From an uncultured Alistipes sp. (lineage in GTDB: Bacteria; Bacteroidota; Bacteroidia; Bacteroidales; Rikenellaceae), in contig CAAGGY010000060.1 of assembly GCA_900769525.1 (NCBI GenBank), positions 1 to 12,239 on the forward strand: 12,239 nucleotides of DNA. The letters run 5' to 3'. How positions within the stretch are numbered: the first letter of the stretch is position 1; each line of letters opens with the position of its first letter. The notes under the pieces are model-generated. The model did no database searches. It had not been told where the DNA came from and saw only the letters and a program-made list of their open reading frames with translations. This document shows, one piece after another, positions 1 through 6,807 of this stretch. The translations under genes were made by a program, and so were the position numbers.

Positions 1-576
1 ATCGGTATGGCGGCAATGAATCGCTCGGAGCTTACAATCAAGGATGTATCGTATGAGAATCTCGGTATCATCCCTGCCCAGTTTGCCCGTATGGGTATCA
101 AATTTGAGCAGCGTGGCGACGATATCTACATCCCTCAGCAGGACCACTACAGCATTGAGAGCTTTATTGATGGCTCGATTATGACCATTGCCGATGCTCC
201 ATGGCCAGGCCTTACGCCCGACCTGTTGTCAATCTTCTTGGTTGTCGCAACCCAGGCTAAAGGCTCAGTGCTTATCCACCAGAAGATGTTTGAGAGCCGT
301 CTGTTCTTCGTCGACAAACTCATTGATATGGGTGCGCAGATTATCCTCTGCGACCCTCACCGTGCTACAGTCATCGGCCACGACCACTCTATGCCTCTGC
401 GTGCAGCAAATATGACCTCGCCCGATATTCGTGCAGGTGTTGCACTGCTTATCGCAGCTATGAGTGCTGAGGGTACAAGCACAATCCAGAATATCGAGCA
501 GATTGACCGAGGCTACCGTGACATCGAGACACGTCTTAATGCCCTCGGTGCAAGAATCACACGTATTGAAGAGTAA
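1..576 (+). CDS. murA: UDP-N-acetylglucosamine 1-carboxyvinyltransferase, C-terminal part (5' end outside window)
   Basis: MurA transfers enolpyruvate from PEP to UDP-GlcNAc, the first committed cytoplasmic step of peptidoglycan synthesis. The frame is open from base 1, so this is the last ~191 residues of a family usually near 420-435 residues. An ATG at position 7 is internal, not a start. Visible family motifs are the APWPGLTPD segment, whose Asp matches the general base of the E. coli FPTD motif, the DIRAGVALLIAAM segment containing the conserved substrate-binding Arg, and the terminal IDRGYRDIETRLNALGA block. The catalytic PEP-binding Cys loop lies upstream of the window and cannot be checked. 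The gene ends with TAA 14 nt before tdk and is the first visible member of a five-gene + strand operon. The assignment is secure from the C-terminal motifs. Confidence 0.95.
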   Translation: MGMAAMNRSELTIKDVSYENLGIIPAQFARMGIKFEQRGDDIYIPQQDHYSIESFIDGSIMTIADAPWPGLTPDLLSIFLVVATQAKGSVLIHQKMFESRLFFVDKLIDMGAQIILCDPHRATVIGHDHSMPLRAANMTSPDIRAGVALLIAAMSAEGTSTIQNIEQIDRGYRDIETRLNALGARITRIEE

Positions 577-590
577 ACCGTAACGAAACG

Positions 591-1160
591 ATGTTTTTAG
601 AGAATAACAAGCACAAGGGCTGGATTGAGGTCATCTGTGGCTCTATGTTCTCGGGTAAGACCGAGGAGCTTATACGCCGCATGAAGCGAGCACAGTTCGC
701 TAACCTCAAGGTTGAGATTTTTAAGCCCTCTATCGACGTGCGCTACTCCGAGCAGGAGGTCGTGTCGCACGATGCAAACGCCATTCAGTCGACCCCCGTT
801 GAGTCGGCACAGAATATCCTGCTTATGACCGCCGATGTCGATGTTGTCGGTATCGACGAGGCTCAGTTTTTCGATGATGGTATCGTCGATGTCTGCCGTC
901 AGTTGGCAAATAGCGGTATTCGAGTGATTGTCGCAGGTCTCGACATGGACTATCTTGGTGTGCCTTTCGGCCCTATGCCTGCGCTTATGGCCACGGCAGA
1001 GTATGTTACCAAGGTGCACGCAATATGTGTGCGCTGTGGCGACTTGGCTCACCACTCACACCGCCTCACGGCCGACGATAAGCAGGTGCTGCTTGGTGCT
1101 AAGGATACCTATCAGCCAATCTGTCGTCACTGCTTTAACGAACTAAAAAATAAAAGATAA
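591..1160 (+). CDS. tdk: Thymidine kinase (type II, zinc-containing)
   Basis: Phosphorylates thymidine to dTMP with ATP in the nucleotide salvage pathway. At 189 aa it has the usual size of the tetrameric bacterial TK1-like family. The Walker A loop GSMFSGKT is at residues 17-24, the DEAQFF motif at 89-94 contains the catalytic Glu90, and a zinc site is formed by Cys146/Cys149 and Cys178/Cys181. All four ligands are cysteines. The start at 591 lies 14 nt after murA, with no clear Shine-Dalgarno sequence, which is normal for Bacteroidota. The stop is 3 nt before the next gene, so co-transcription is very likely. All key residues are intact and I see no sign of decay. Confidence 0.97.
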   Translation: MFLENNKHKGWIEVICGSMFSGKTEELIRRMKRAQFANLKVEIFKPSIDVRYSEQEVVSHDANAIQSTPVESAQNILLMTADVDVVGIDEAQFFDDGIVDVCRQLANSGIRVIVAGLDMDYLGVPFGPMPALMATAEYVTKVHAICVRCGDLAHHSHRLTADDKQVLLGAKDTYQPICRHCFNELKNKR

Positions 1161-1163
1161 GCT

Positions 1164-1727
1164 ATGCTTAAGGCTGTTGAAAAATGTATCGAGGTGCTCC
1201 GTGATGGAGGCCTAATTCTCTATCCTACCGACACTGTGTGGGGTATTGGTTGTGACGCAACTAACGAGGAGGCCGTTAAGAAGATTTATGCCCTAAAGCG
1301 CAGCGAGGATAAAAAGTCGATGCTCTGCTTGATGCGTGACGCCGACATGATAGTCCGCTATGTCAACAAGGCTCCAGGCATAGCCTTCGAGGTTATGGAG
1401 CTCTCGGATAAGCCACTCACGGCTATCCTTCCAGGTGCTTCGGGTGTCGCCGAGAGCCTTATTCCTGAGACAAAGACGCTTGGTGTGCGTATTCCGCAGC
1501 ATGAGTTCTGTCAGGCTCTGTTGCGTAAGTTTGGTAAGCCTATTGTCTCGACATCGGCAAATATCTCGGGCGAGCCTACTGCTAAGCGCCTTAAGGATGT
1601 TGTGCCGGAGATTGTCAATGGGGTAGACTATGTTGTACATCCTCGTTTCGAGGGTAAGCCAACGCTCAAGCCAAGCTCGATTATCGCATTTGGCGAGGGT
1701 GGCGAGGTAGAGATAATTCGTAACTAA
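1164..1727 (+). CDS. L-threonylcarbamoyladenylate synthase (YrdC/Sua5/TsaC family)
   Basis: Makes threonylcarbamoyl-AMP from threonine, bicarbonate and ATP, the first step of the universal t6A37 modification of ANN-decoding tRNAs. The 187-aa protein is one YrdC domain, so it is the short TsaC-like form without the C-terminal Sua5 domain. Motifs in order: PTDTVWGIGCDA at 21-32, ALKRSEDKKSM at 43-53 (the KR..K nucleotide-binding signature), LGVRIP at 106-111, STSANISGE at 129-137, and a KPSSII segment near the C-terminus. It begins 3 nt after tdk and ends 6 nt before the thioesterase gene. Another tRNA modification gene, queA, lies in the same operon. The family is certain. The symbol is left blank because tsaC and sua5-type naming differs between lineages and a second paralogue could exist elsewhere. 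Confidence 0.93.
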   Translation: MLKAVEKCIEVLRDGGLILYPTDTVWGIGCDATNEEAVKKIYALKRSEDKKSMLCLMRDADMIVRYVNKAPGIAFEVMELSDKPLTAILPGASGVAESLIPETKTLGVRIPQHEFCQALLRKFGKPIVSTSANISGEPTAKRLKDVVPEIVNGVDYVVHPRFEGKPTLKPSSIIAFGEGGEVEIIRN

Positions 1728-1733
1728 TAGGCT

Positions 1734-2141
1734 ATGGCAAAGTCACTTATCACCATTGTGCAGAAGCGATTCTCGGACGTAGACTCCTTTATGCACGTCA
1801 ATAACATCTGGCAGCAGAGCTACTTCGATATGGGCAAGACCGACTTCTACACAACGGTCTTGGGCACCACTGGAGTATTCGACAAGTTGCGTATAATCAC
1901 TGCATCGACACACACCGACTACTACGGCCAGGTGCGTCTGCACGACGACATTGTGGTGCGTACCGATGTTTCACGTATCGGCACTAAGAGCATGACCTTA
2001 CACCAGTGCATAATGCTTGGTGATAAGGTGCTCACCGAGAGCTCGTCTGTTATGGTTGCCTTCGATTTTGAGGAGCAGCGAAGTGTCGAGATGCCCGAGG
2101 ATTGGAGAGCAAAGCTTGCTGAGTACTTAATCACTGAGTAG
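1734..2141 (+). CDS. Acyl-CoA thioesterase, hotdog fold (4HBT/YbgC-like)
   Basis: A 135-aa protein of the 4-hydroxybenzoyl-CoA thioesterase superfamily, predicted to hydrolyse an acyl-CoA or related thioester in the cytoplasm. The signature near the N-terminus is RFSDVDSFMHVNN (residues 12-24). Asp17 aligns with the catalytic Asp of YbgC/4HBT enzymes, and His21 and Asn24 sit in the conserved following segment. A second conserved stretch, YYGQVRLHDDIVV, matches the central strand and turn of the fold. The length is typical of a single-hotdog subunit that would pair as a dimer. It lies 6 nt after the YrdC gene and 1 nt before queA, inside the operon. The substrate cannot be told from sequence; roles in acyl-CoA housekeeping or menaquinone-type pathways are only possibilities. 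Confidence 0.85.
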   Translation: MAKSLITIVQKRFSDVDSFMHVNNIWQQSYFDMGKTDFYTTVLGTTGVFDKLRIITASTHTDYYGQVRLHDDIVVRTDVSRIGTKSMTLHQCIMLGDKVLTESSSVMVAFDFEEQRSVEMPEDWRAKLAEYLITE

Positions 2142-2142
2142 T

Positions 2143-3369
2143 ATGCAGAGTGCTGAACGACATATAGATATAAATAGCTTTGACTACGAGCTGCCTAACG
2201 AGCGAATTGCTAAATTTCCGCTTGAGGAGCGCTCAGCGTCAAAACTCTTAGTCTATGACAATGGCTCTATCTCTGAGAGCCGCTTTCATTGTGTAGCTGA
2301 CCATTTGCCAGCGGGGGCAATGCTCGTATTTAATAATACGCGTGTTGTGCGTGCACGTATTGTTATGCACAAGGCCTCGGGTGCTCGCATCGAGGTATTC
2401 TGTCTTGAGCCTCACAAGCCTGCCGATTATGAGCGTGCCTTTGCTATGCGTGGCGAGTCGGAGTGGAGCTGCGTGGTGGGTAATCTCAAGAAGTGGAAAG
2501 AGGGTGAGGTGGCTATCAACTTTGAACTAGATGGCATAACTCATCGTCTTGCTGCTGAGATTGTTGAGCGTGGCACACGTGAGCATATAGTGCACTTTCG
2601 CTGGAGTGCCGACCTTAGCTTTGGTGAGCTACTTGAACTCTTAGGACGCATACCTATACCGCCATACTTGAATCGTGATAGCGAGGAGATTGACAATAGC
2701 CGCTACCAGACCGTATATGCTAAGTATGAGGGCTCGGTAGCTGCTCCTACTGCGGGCCTTCATTTCACGCCAGAGCTAATCGCCTCGATGCGTGATAAGG
2801 GCTTTGGCTTTGAGGAGGTTACGCTCCATGTTGGTGCAGGCACCTTCCTGCCTGTCAAAGATGAGAATGCCGCTCAGCACCCTATGCACACCGAACACTT
2901 TAGCGTTACTCGTTCAACAATTTCGCAACTTAGCAAGAGTATCGGTAAGATTGTCTCTGTGGGCACTACGTCGGTGCGCACGCTGGAGTCGCTCTCGGCC
3001 CTTGCCTGGCGCATCAAGCAGACGGGTGATGCTGAGTGCGATAGGGTTGTAGGGCAGTGGGAGCTATATTCAATTCCTGAGGAGTTCTCAGGCGTGCAGG
3101 CTCTAAGCACTATTGAGGAGTATATGTCGAGCCGTGGCCTTGAGCAGTTGAAGGCCTCGACGCAGATTATGATCACGCCTCTTGGCTACCGTTTCCGTAT
3201 AGTGAACTATATCATCACAAACTTCCATCAGCCGAAGTCAACTTTGCTGTTGCTGGTGAGTGCCTATGTGGGCGAGGATTGGCATCGCATATACGACTAT
3301 GCCCTTGCTAACGACTTCCGATTCTTGAGCTATGGCGATTCGTCGTTGTTGAAGGTTGATAGGATATAA
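2143..3369 (+). CDS. queA: S-adenosylmethionine:tRNA ribosyltransferase-isomerase family protein (long form)
   Basis: QueA transfers and isomerises the ribosyl moiety of SAM onto 7-aminomethyl-7-deazaguanine in tRNA to give epoxyqueuosine. The family landmarks are present: the FDYELPNERIAKFPLEER opening (14-31), FNNTRVVRAR near 63-72, RYQTVYAKYEGSVAAPTAGLHFT from 187, TLHVGAGTF, GTTSVRTLES (274-283), ITNFHQPKST from 358 and RFLSYGD (393-399). At 408 aa it is about 50 residues longer than the E. coli enzyme. About 60 residues separate TLES (283) from the ITPLGYRF block (344), so much of the excess appears to be an insertion there. From memory, Bacteroidota often carry such a long form, sometimes beside a standard QueA, so this may be a paralogue with altered specificity. 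It is the last gene of the operon, 1 nt after the thioesterase gene, and is followed by a strong terminator. Confidence 0.87.
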   Translation: MQSAERHIDINSFDYELPNERIAKFPLEERSASKLLVYDNGSISESRFHCVADHLPAGAMLVFNNTRVVRARIVMHKASGARIEVFCLEPHKPADYERAFAMRGESEWSCVVGNLKKWKEGEVAINFELDGITHRLAAEIVERGTREHIVHFRWSADLSFGELLELLGRIPIPPYLNRDSEEIDNSRYQTVYAKYEGSVAAPTAGLHFTPELIASMRDKGFGFEEVTLHVGAGTFLPVKDENAAQHPMHTEHFSVTRSTISQLSKSIGKIVSVGTTSVRTLESLSALAWRIKQTGDAECDRVVGQWELYSIPEEFSGVQALSTIEEYMSSRGLEQLKASTQIMITPLGYRFRIVNYIITNFHQPKSTLLLLVSAYVGEDWHRIYDYALANDFRFLSYGDSSLLKVDRI

Positions 3370-3402
3370 ATATTGTTCTATTTCGGAACACTGATATATT
3401 AG

Positions 3403-3444
3403 TGTCATCAAAACTATCAGGTTTTGGTGGCATTTTTTATTTTT
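3403..3444 (+). terminator. Intrinsic terminator of the murA-queA operon
   Basis: A 12-bp stem (3403-3414 with 3421-3432, including G-T wobble pairs) has a 6-nt TATCAG loop. It is followed directly by six T residues at 3433-3438, then A and five more T. It begins 34 nt after the queA stop codon and precedes the promoter of the next gene, so it separates two transcription units on the same strand. Confidence 0.88.
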
Positions 3445-3451
3445 AAATTTG

Positions 3452-3459
3452 TATATTTG
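3452..3459 (+). promoter_or_regulatory. Bacteroidota -7 promoter element of the nitronate monooxygenase gene
   Basis: TATATTTG matches the Bacteroidota -7 consensus TAnnTTTG exactly and lies 26 nt before the ATG at 3486. The -33 TTTG box is not found at the usual 19-21 nt spacing, where the preceding terminator sequence is G/T-rich instead. The assignment rests on the -7 match and its position just after a terminator. Confidence 0.6.
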
Positions 3460-3485
3460 CGAACTTTTTCAAAAATATAACATAT

Positions 3486-4574
3486 ATGAAACCACTTAAA
3501 ATTGGAGATCTCATCGCCCGTATTCCCATCGTTCAGGGCGGTATGGGTGTCGGCATTTCGCTCTCGGGCCTTGCATCGGCCGTAGCAAACGAGGGTGGTG
3601 TTGGCGTAATATCATCAGCAGGCCTCGGCCTCATTTATAAGGATAAGGCACTCAGCGTAGCTCAGTCAGCTATCGAGGGCCTCAAAATCGAGCTCCGCAA
3701 GGCTCGTGAGAAGACAAATGGTATCATCGGCGTGAACGTGATGGTTGCCATGACAAACTTTGCAGATATGGTGCGCACAGCAATTAGCGAGGGCGCTGAT
3801 ATCATCTTCTCGGGTGCTGGCCTTCCGCTCAACCTCCCTTCATTCTTGACCGAGGGGGCAAAGACCAAGCTTGTGCCTATCGTTTCGTCGGCACGTGCTG
3901 CAAAACTCATCTGCGAGAAGTGGCTCTCGGAGTATCGCTACACTCCAGATGCCATCGTTGTTGAGGGACCAAAGGCTGGCGGCCACCTTGGATATAAGGG
4001 CGACCAGATTTTTGATGAGAACTTTAGCCTTGAGACCACTGTGCCTCAGGTTGTTGAGACTGTCAACAAGTTCGCAAAGGAGCATAACTGTGAGATCCCT
4101 GTTGTTGCTGCGGGTGGTATCTACACAGGTGAGGATATTTACAAGATTATGCAACTTGGTGCTTCTGGCGTGCAGATGGGTACACGCTTCGTAACTACCG
4201 AGGAGTGCGACGCCGATATTCGCTTCAAGCAGGCATATATTGAGGCCAAGGAGCAGGATATCGAGATTATCCAGAGCCCTGTGGGTATGCCTGGACGTGC
4301 CGTGCGCAGCTCGTTCCTCGACGCTGTACGTGATGGCCTTAAGCGCCCTAAGCAGTGCGCCTTCAACTGCATCAAGACCTGCGATGTGGTAAATAGCCCA
4401 TACTGCATTATGCTCGCTCTGTTTAACGCCTTCAAGGGTAAGCTCGACAGCGGTTATGCCTTTGCAGGTGCTAACGCTTGGCGTGCCCAAAAGATTGAGT
4501 CGGTTAAGACTCTTATATCGTCGCTTTCGTCAGAGTATCACGACTTTATGCAACGAGTAAAAACTAAGCACTAA
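3486..4574 (+). CDS. Nitronate monooxygenase / FabK-like FMN-dependent oxidoreductase
   Basis: A 362-aa flavoprotein of the nitronate monooxygenase (2-nitropropane dioxygenase) TIM-barrel family, cytoplasmic. The N-terminal PIVQGGMGVGISLSGLASAV segment and a glycine-rich VISSAGLG strand bind FMN. GPKAGGHLG at 161-169 contains His167, matching the active-site His of nitronate monooxygenases. AAGGIYTGEDI and GASGVQMGTRF form the phosphate-binding end of the barrel. Near the C-terminus a cysteine cluster, C291-X3-C295-X3-C299-X7-C307, is present; I recall it in related Bacteroidota and Clostridia proteins, and it might bind metal. Members of this fold include enoyl-ACP reductase FabK, so the true reaction (nitronate oxidation or an acyl-ACP or other reduction) is not settled by sequence. 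It is a single-gene unit with its own promoter and a downstream hairpin. Confidence 0.85.
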   Translation: MKPLKIGDLIARIPIVQGGMGVGISLSGLASAVANEGGVGVISSAGLGLIYKDKALSVAQSAIEGLKIELRKAREKTNGIIGVNVMVAMTNFADMVRTAISEGADIIFSGAGLPLNLPSFLTEGAKTKLVPIVSSARAAKLICEKWLSEYRYTPDAIVVEGPKAGGHLGYKGDQIFDENFSLETTVPQVVETVNKFAKEHNCEIPVVAAGGIYTGEDIYKIMQLGASGVQMGTRFVTTEECDADIRFKQAYIEAKEQDIEIIQSPVGMPGRAVRSSFLDAVRDGLKRPKQCAFNCIKTCDVVNSPYCIMLALFNAFKGKLDSGYAFAGANAWRAQKIESVKTLISSLSSEYHDFMQRVKTKH

Positions 4575-4597
4575 GTTTAAACTTATGACATAAAGAG

Positions 4598-4633
4598 AAG
4601 GGGTTGTCCACTGTTTTGTTGGACAACCCCTTT
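4598..4633. terminator. Shared bidirectional terminator hairpin between convergent genes
   Basis: A perfect 13-bp stem (4598-4610 with 4620-4632) with a 9-nt loop lies between the convergent nitronate monooxygenase gene (+, ending 4574) and the lipoprotein gene (-, ending 4664). The GGGG/CCCC stem base is flanked by short T-rich runs on both strands, so it can plausibly serve both transcripts. Confidence 0.8.
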
Positions 4634-4663
4634 AATTTGTAGTAGTTTATTCGGCGTATCAGC

Positions 4664-5344
4664 CTATTTGTTAGTAATCGTACCCTCCCACTCTACAGAT
4701 ACGCTCTCCTCGCTCTCCATCATGAAGTAGCCACGAATCTTGTGGTATGGATAGCCCGATGAGTGCTCTGCATCGGCGATAACCTCAAGCCAACCCTCCG
4801 TAAAGCGGTATAGGTCGCTATTGGTATATGGTGTGAAGTAGCTCCACTCGTAGTAGACGGTGTTTACCTGCTCGTTTGATAGGAGGTATCTGCCAGTTGG
4901 AAGCACAGTGTTGCTATCTGCGGTGTAGATGTCAAAGTATACGGCGTAGCCAGTGCTCTCCTGGTAGAATGTCATATAGTCGTTGCGCAAGCCGTTCTCT
5001 ACTGTGACATAGCTAGATACTGCCAGGCGATCATTTAGTACGTAGGTTGCCTCAGGCATAGGCGTAGGGTTGTCAATCCACGAGTTATCCTCGTTGCCCT
5101 CGTTTTCGTTGCCCTCATTCTCGTTACCCTCGTTTTCGTTGCCCTCGTTTTCGTTGCCCTCGTTCTCGTTACCCTCGTTTTCGTTGCCCTCGTTTTCGTT
5201 GCCTTCGTTCTCGTTGCCCTCGTTCTCACCATTTGAAGGCTCCTCCTGCTGAGGCTTATCGGGTGTTGGATCGTTTGCAGGCTTCTCGCAGGCAACCATA
5301 AGAGCTGCGATGAGCAAAATTGCGAATATGTATCTTATTTTCAT
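4664..5344 (-). CDS. Lipoprotein with (ENEGN)9 acidic repeat linker, function unknown
   Basis: I chose the ATG at 5344 (226 aa) because it opens directly into a signal peptide. The upstream ATG at 5377 adds 11 residues (MLRPYFYNKLS) that spoil it and lies inside the plsX-distal hairpin. Residues 1-18 form a type II signal with two basic residues and a hydrophobic core ending MVA before Cys19, the predicted lipidated residue. Residues 20-39 are Pro/Glu/Asn-rich, 40-84 are nine exact ENEGN repeats, and about 95-226 form a Tyr- and Thr-rich domain with alternating strand-like segments, probably an all-beta fold of the kind common in Bacteroidales surface lipoproteins. The acidic stretch after Cys19 would suit a surface-export signal and spacer, but this is inference. 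The gene is 56 nt downstream of plsX on the same strand. I see no TAnnTTTG box before it, so it may depend on readthrough. No known family is recognised. Confidence 0.85.
   Translation of the reverse strand: MKIRYIFAILLIAALMVACEKPANDPTPDKPQQEEPSNGENEGNENEGNENEGNENEGNENEGNENEGNENEGNENEGNENEGNEDNSWIDNPTPMPEATYVLNDRLAVSSYVTVENGLRNDYMTFYQESTGYAVYFDIYTADSNTVLPTGRYLLSNEQVNTVYYEWSYFTPYTNSDLYRFTEGWLEVIADAEHSSGYPYHKIRGYFMMESEESVSVEWEGTITNK
5096..5230 (-). repeat. Minisatellite: nine tandem 15-bp units encoding ENEGN
   Basis: Nine head-to-tail 15-bp units (on the + strand, variants of gccctcgttttcgtt) fill 135 bp. Units differ only at a few, mostly synonymous, positions (GGC or GGT for Gly, AAA-type versus GAG-type wobble changes), so the encoded peptide ENEGN is identical in all nine. 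Because the unit is a multiple of three, gain or loss of units keeps the frame and changes only linker length. The same property makes other frames open here and creates spurious Ser/Pro- and Arg/Thr-rich reading frames. Confidence 0.96.
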
Positions 5345-5357
5345 ACTTAACTTATTA

Positions 5358-5388
5358 TAAAAGTATGGCCGCAACATCGACGGCCATA
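5358..5388 (-). terminator. Probable terminator after plsX
   Basis: A perfect 8-bp stem (5364-5371 with 5381-5388, sequence tatggccg/cggccata) has a 9-nt loop, 13 nt after the plsX stop. On the minus strand it is followed by CTTTTATAATAAG, a short T-rich tail. It is weaker than the other terminators in the window, so partial readthrough into the lipoprotein gene is possible. Confidence 0.55.
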
Positions 5389-5400
5389 AGTTACTTTATG

Positions 5401-6453
5401 TTACTCTTCGCTCTGCGATGGCGCTGACTCCTTCAGAGCCTCGCGCAACTTAGCAGGGAAGTTACTCTTGATGTCGCGCTCCATAGAGAGAATCATACTA
5501 CATATAGCACGTGCCGAGGAGCTACCATGACCAATCATAACAGGTGCGTTGACACCCATAACCTGAAGACCACCCACGCTCTCAGCATTCATCGCATTCC
5601 AGAAATCCTGCTGCCAGTAGAGCTTTGGTACGATGCGGCCAAGTAGTGGACGCAACATTCGCTTGAGGCTTAGACGCTTGCCACCACCCAAGCGGAAGTT
5701 GATGCGATATAGTGCCTCGGCCATCTTCAAGAGGCTATTACCGACGAAGGCGTCAGCAACAACAACGTCGCTAATCTTCGAGGTGAAGATATACGATGCC
5801 TCCACATTACCTACGAAGTTGTAGCGCTTATCCTCCTTCATAAGGTCGTATGTAGCCTTGGCCTGGGCGTTACCCTTGCCCTCCTCCTCACCAATGTTGA
5901 GAAGAGCAACACGAGGATTCTCCATTCCGAGTGCTGACTTGGCGTAGATAGAGCCGAGCAAGCCATATTGAGCCAATACCTCAGGCTTTGCGTCGACGTT
6001 AAGGCCTACGTCCATAAGCACAGCACGCTGAATACCCTTGTCTGGAGATACTGTAGGGATAAGCGTAGCGAGCACAGGGCGGATAACACCCTCGATTGGC
6101 TTTACTACCTGCATTGAGCCGACCATCATAGCACCTGTTGAACCAGCACTTGCAAAGCCATCAATCTTGCCCTCGACGAGATATCGGAAGCCCACGCTGA
6201 TGCTTGAGTCCTTCTTAGCAACGAAGGCCTTAGCAGGGTGGTCGCCCATCTCGATAATCTGTGTGGTAGGTACGATGTCGAAATTTGCTTCTGAACTGCC
6301 GTGCTTAGCGATGAGCTCCTTGATACGCTTCTCATCACCAAAGAGTACGATGCGGCTATCCTTGTCGATAAACTTAAGAGCAGCCACTGCACCCTCAATT
6401 GCTACCTCAGGAGCAAAGTCGCCACCCATAGCGTCGATACCTATCTTAATCAT
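5401..6453 (-). CDS. plsX: Phosphate acyltransferase PlsX
   Basis: PlsX converts acyl-ACP and inorganic phosphate to acyl-phosphate, the acyl donor for PlsY at the start of phospholipid synthesis, and acts as a peripheral membrane enzyme. At 350 aa it has normal family length. Motifs: IGIDAMGGDFAPE at the N-terminus (DAMGGD 7-12), EMGDHPAKAFVAKKDSSI near 68-85, SAGSTGA at 102-108, LNIGEEEGKGN in the middle, and DAFVGN at 234-239, where most relatives I recall have DGF. It lies downstream of the DUF177 gene and rpmF on the same strand, the common bacterial arrangement, but the next gene is a lipoprotein rather than fabH. An 81-nt gap with a hairpin and T6 tract separates it from rpmF, so its expression may be partly uncoupled from the ribosomal gene. 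Confidence 0.97.
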   Translation of the reverse strand: MIKIGIDAMGGDFAPEVAIEGAVAALKFIDKDSRIVLFGDEKRIKELIAKHGSSEANFDIVPTTQIIEMGDHPAKAFVAKKDSSISVGFRYLVEGKIDGFASAGSTGAMMVGSMQVVKPIEGVIRPVLATLIPTVSPDKGIQRAVLMDVGLNVDAKPEVLAQYGLLGSIYAKSALGMENPRVALLNIGEEEGKGNAQAKATYDLMKEDKRYNFVGNVEASYIFTSKISDVVVADAFVGNSLLKMAEALYRINFRLGGGKRLSLKRMLRPLLGRIVPKLYWQQDFWNAMNAESVGGLQVMGVNAPVMIGHGSSSARAICSMILSMERDIKSNFPAKLREALKESAPSQSEE

Positions 6454-6482
6454 AATTGAAGTATTGGGTTTTTACAAATAAC

Positions 6483-6516
6483 AAAAAAGAGCACTACCGC
6501 GAGATGCGGTGTGCTC
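6483..6516 (-). terminator. Hairpin with T6 tract between rpmF and plsX (terminator or attenuator)
   Basis: On the minus strand GAGCACACCGC pairs with GCGGTAGTGCTC (11 pairs with one bulged base, 5-nt loop; 6506-6516 with 6489-6500) and is followed at once by six T. It is a textbook intrinsic-terminator shape located 18 nt after the rpmF stop. Since plsX is downstream on the same strand without an obvious consensus promoter, partial termination is an alternative to full termination. Confidence 0.8.
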
Positions 6517-6534
6517 CTTTACTACTTTTGAAGA

Positions 6535-6720
6535 CTACTCAGCAGCCTTCTTCTCGATTGCGAGCTTACCGCGATAGAAGCCGCACTCTGGGCAAACGCG
6601 GTGGTAGAGTACTGCTGAACCACAGTTCGAGCAAGTTACTACAGTAGGAACTACAGCCTTGTAGTGAGTTCTTCTCTTGTCACGTCGTGTAGACGAAACT
6701 TTGTGTTTAGGATGTGCCAT
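6535..6720 (-). CDS. rpmF: 50S ribosomal protein L32
   Basis: A small structural protein of the large ribosomal subunit, 61 aa, normal length. The N-terminal MAHPKHKVSSTRRDKRR block is the classic L32 start. A zinc-ribbon site is complete with Cys30/Cys33 and Cys43/Cys46, so this is the zinc-binding (C+) form rather than a zinc-free paralogue. The C-terminus ends in a short Lys/Glu/Ala tail. It is 87 nt downstream of the DUF177 gene and upstream of plsX on the same strand, the conserved DUF177-rpmF-plsX order. The gap before it holds no clear TAnnTTTG promoter, which suggests transcription from the promoter near 7400. Confidence 0.98.
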   Translation of the reverse strand: MAHPKHKVSSTRRDKRRTHYKAVVPTVVTCSNCGSAVLYHRVCPECGFYRGKLAIEKKAAE

Positions 6721-6807
6721 CTTACAATATAATTTTTAAGTTTTATGTTACGTTTTGCCTGCACCATCTGCTTGACGGATAAGCCGATTGTGCAAACCTC
6801 AATCTCT

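Noticed and set aside
597..1055. 152-codon antisense open frame within tdk.
   Set aside because: It fully overlaps a gene with intact Walker A, catalytic and zinc motifs, and has no recognisable features of its own.
3840..4490. 216-codon antisense open frame within the nitronate monooxygenase gene.
   Set aside because: The plus-strand frame contains all FMN and active-site motifs; the antisense product shows no recognisable domain and has no promoter or start context.
5096..5230. Possible CRISPR-like array.
   Set aside because: The units are directly tandem, 15 bp, with no spacers, and lie inside a coding region.
5070..5252. Plus-strand frame encoding a regular LPSFS repeat protein, and a minus-strand Arg/Thr-rich frame.
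   Set aside because: Both are by-products of a 15-bp tandem repeat whose length is a multiple of three; the lipoprotein frame is the one with signal peptide, lipobox and a downstream domain.
5345..5377. Upstream ATG giving an 11-residue longer lipoprotein.
   Set aside because: It lies within the hairpin after plsX and would place extra residues before a complete lipoprotein signal peptide that begins at the ATG at 5344.
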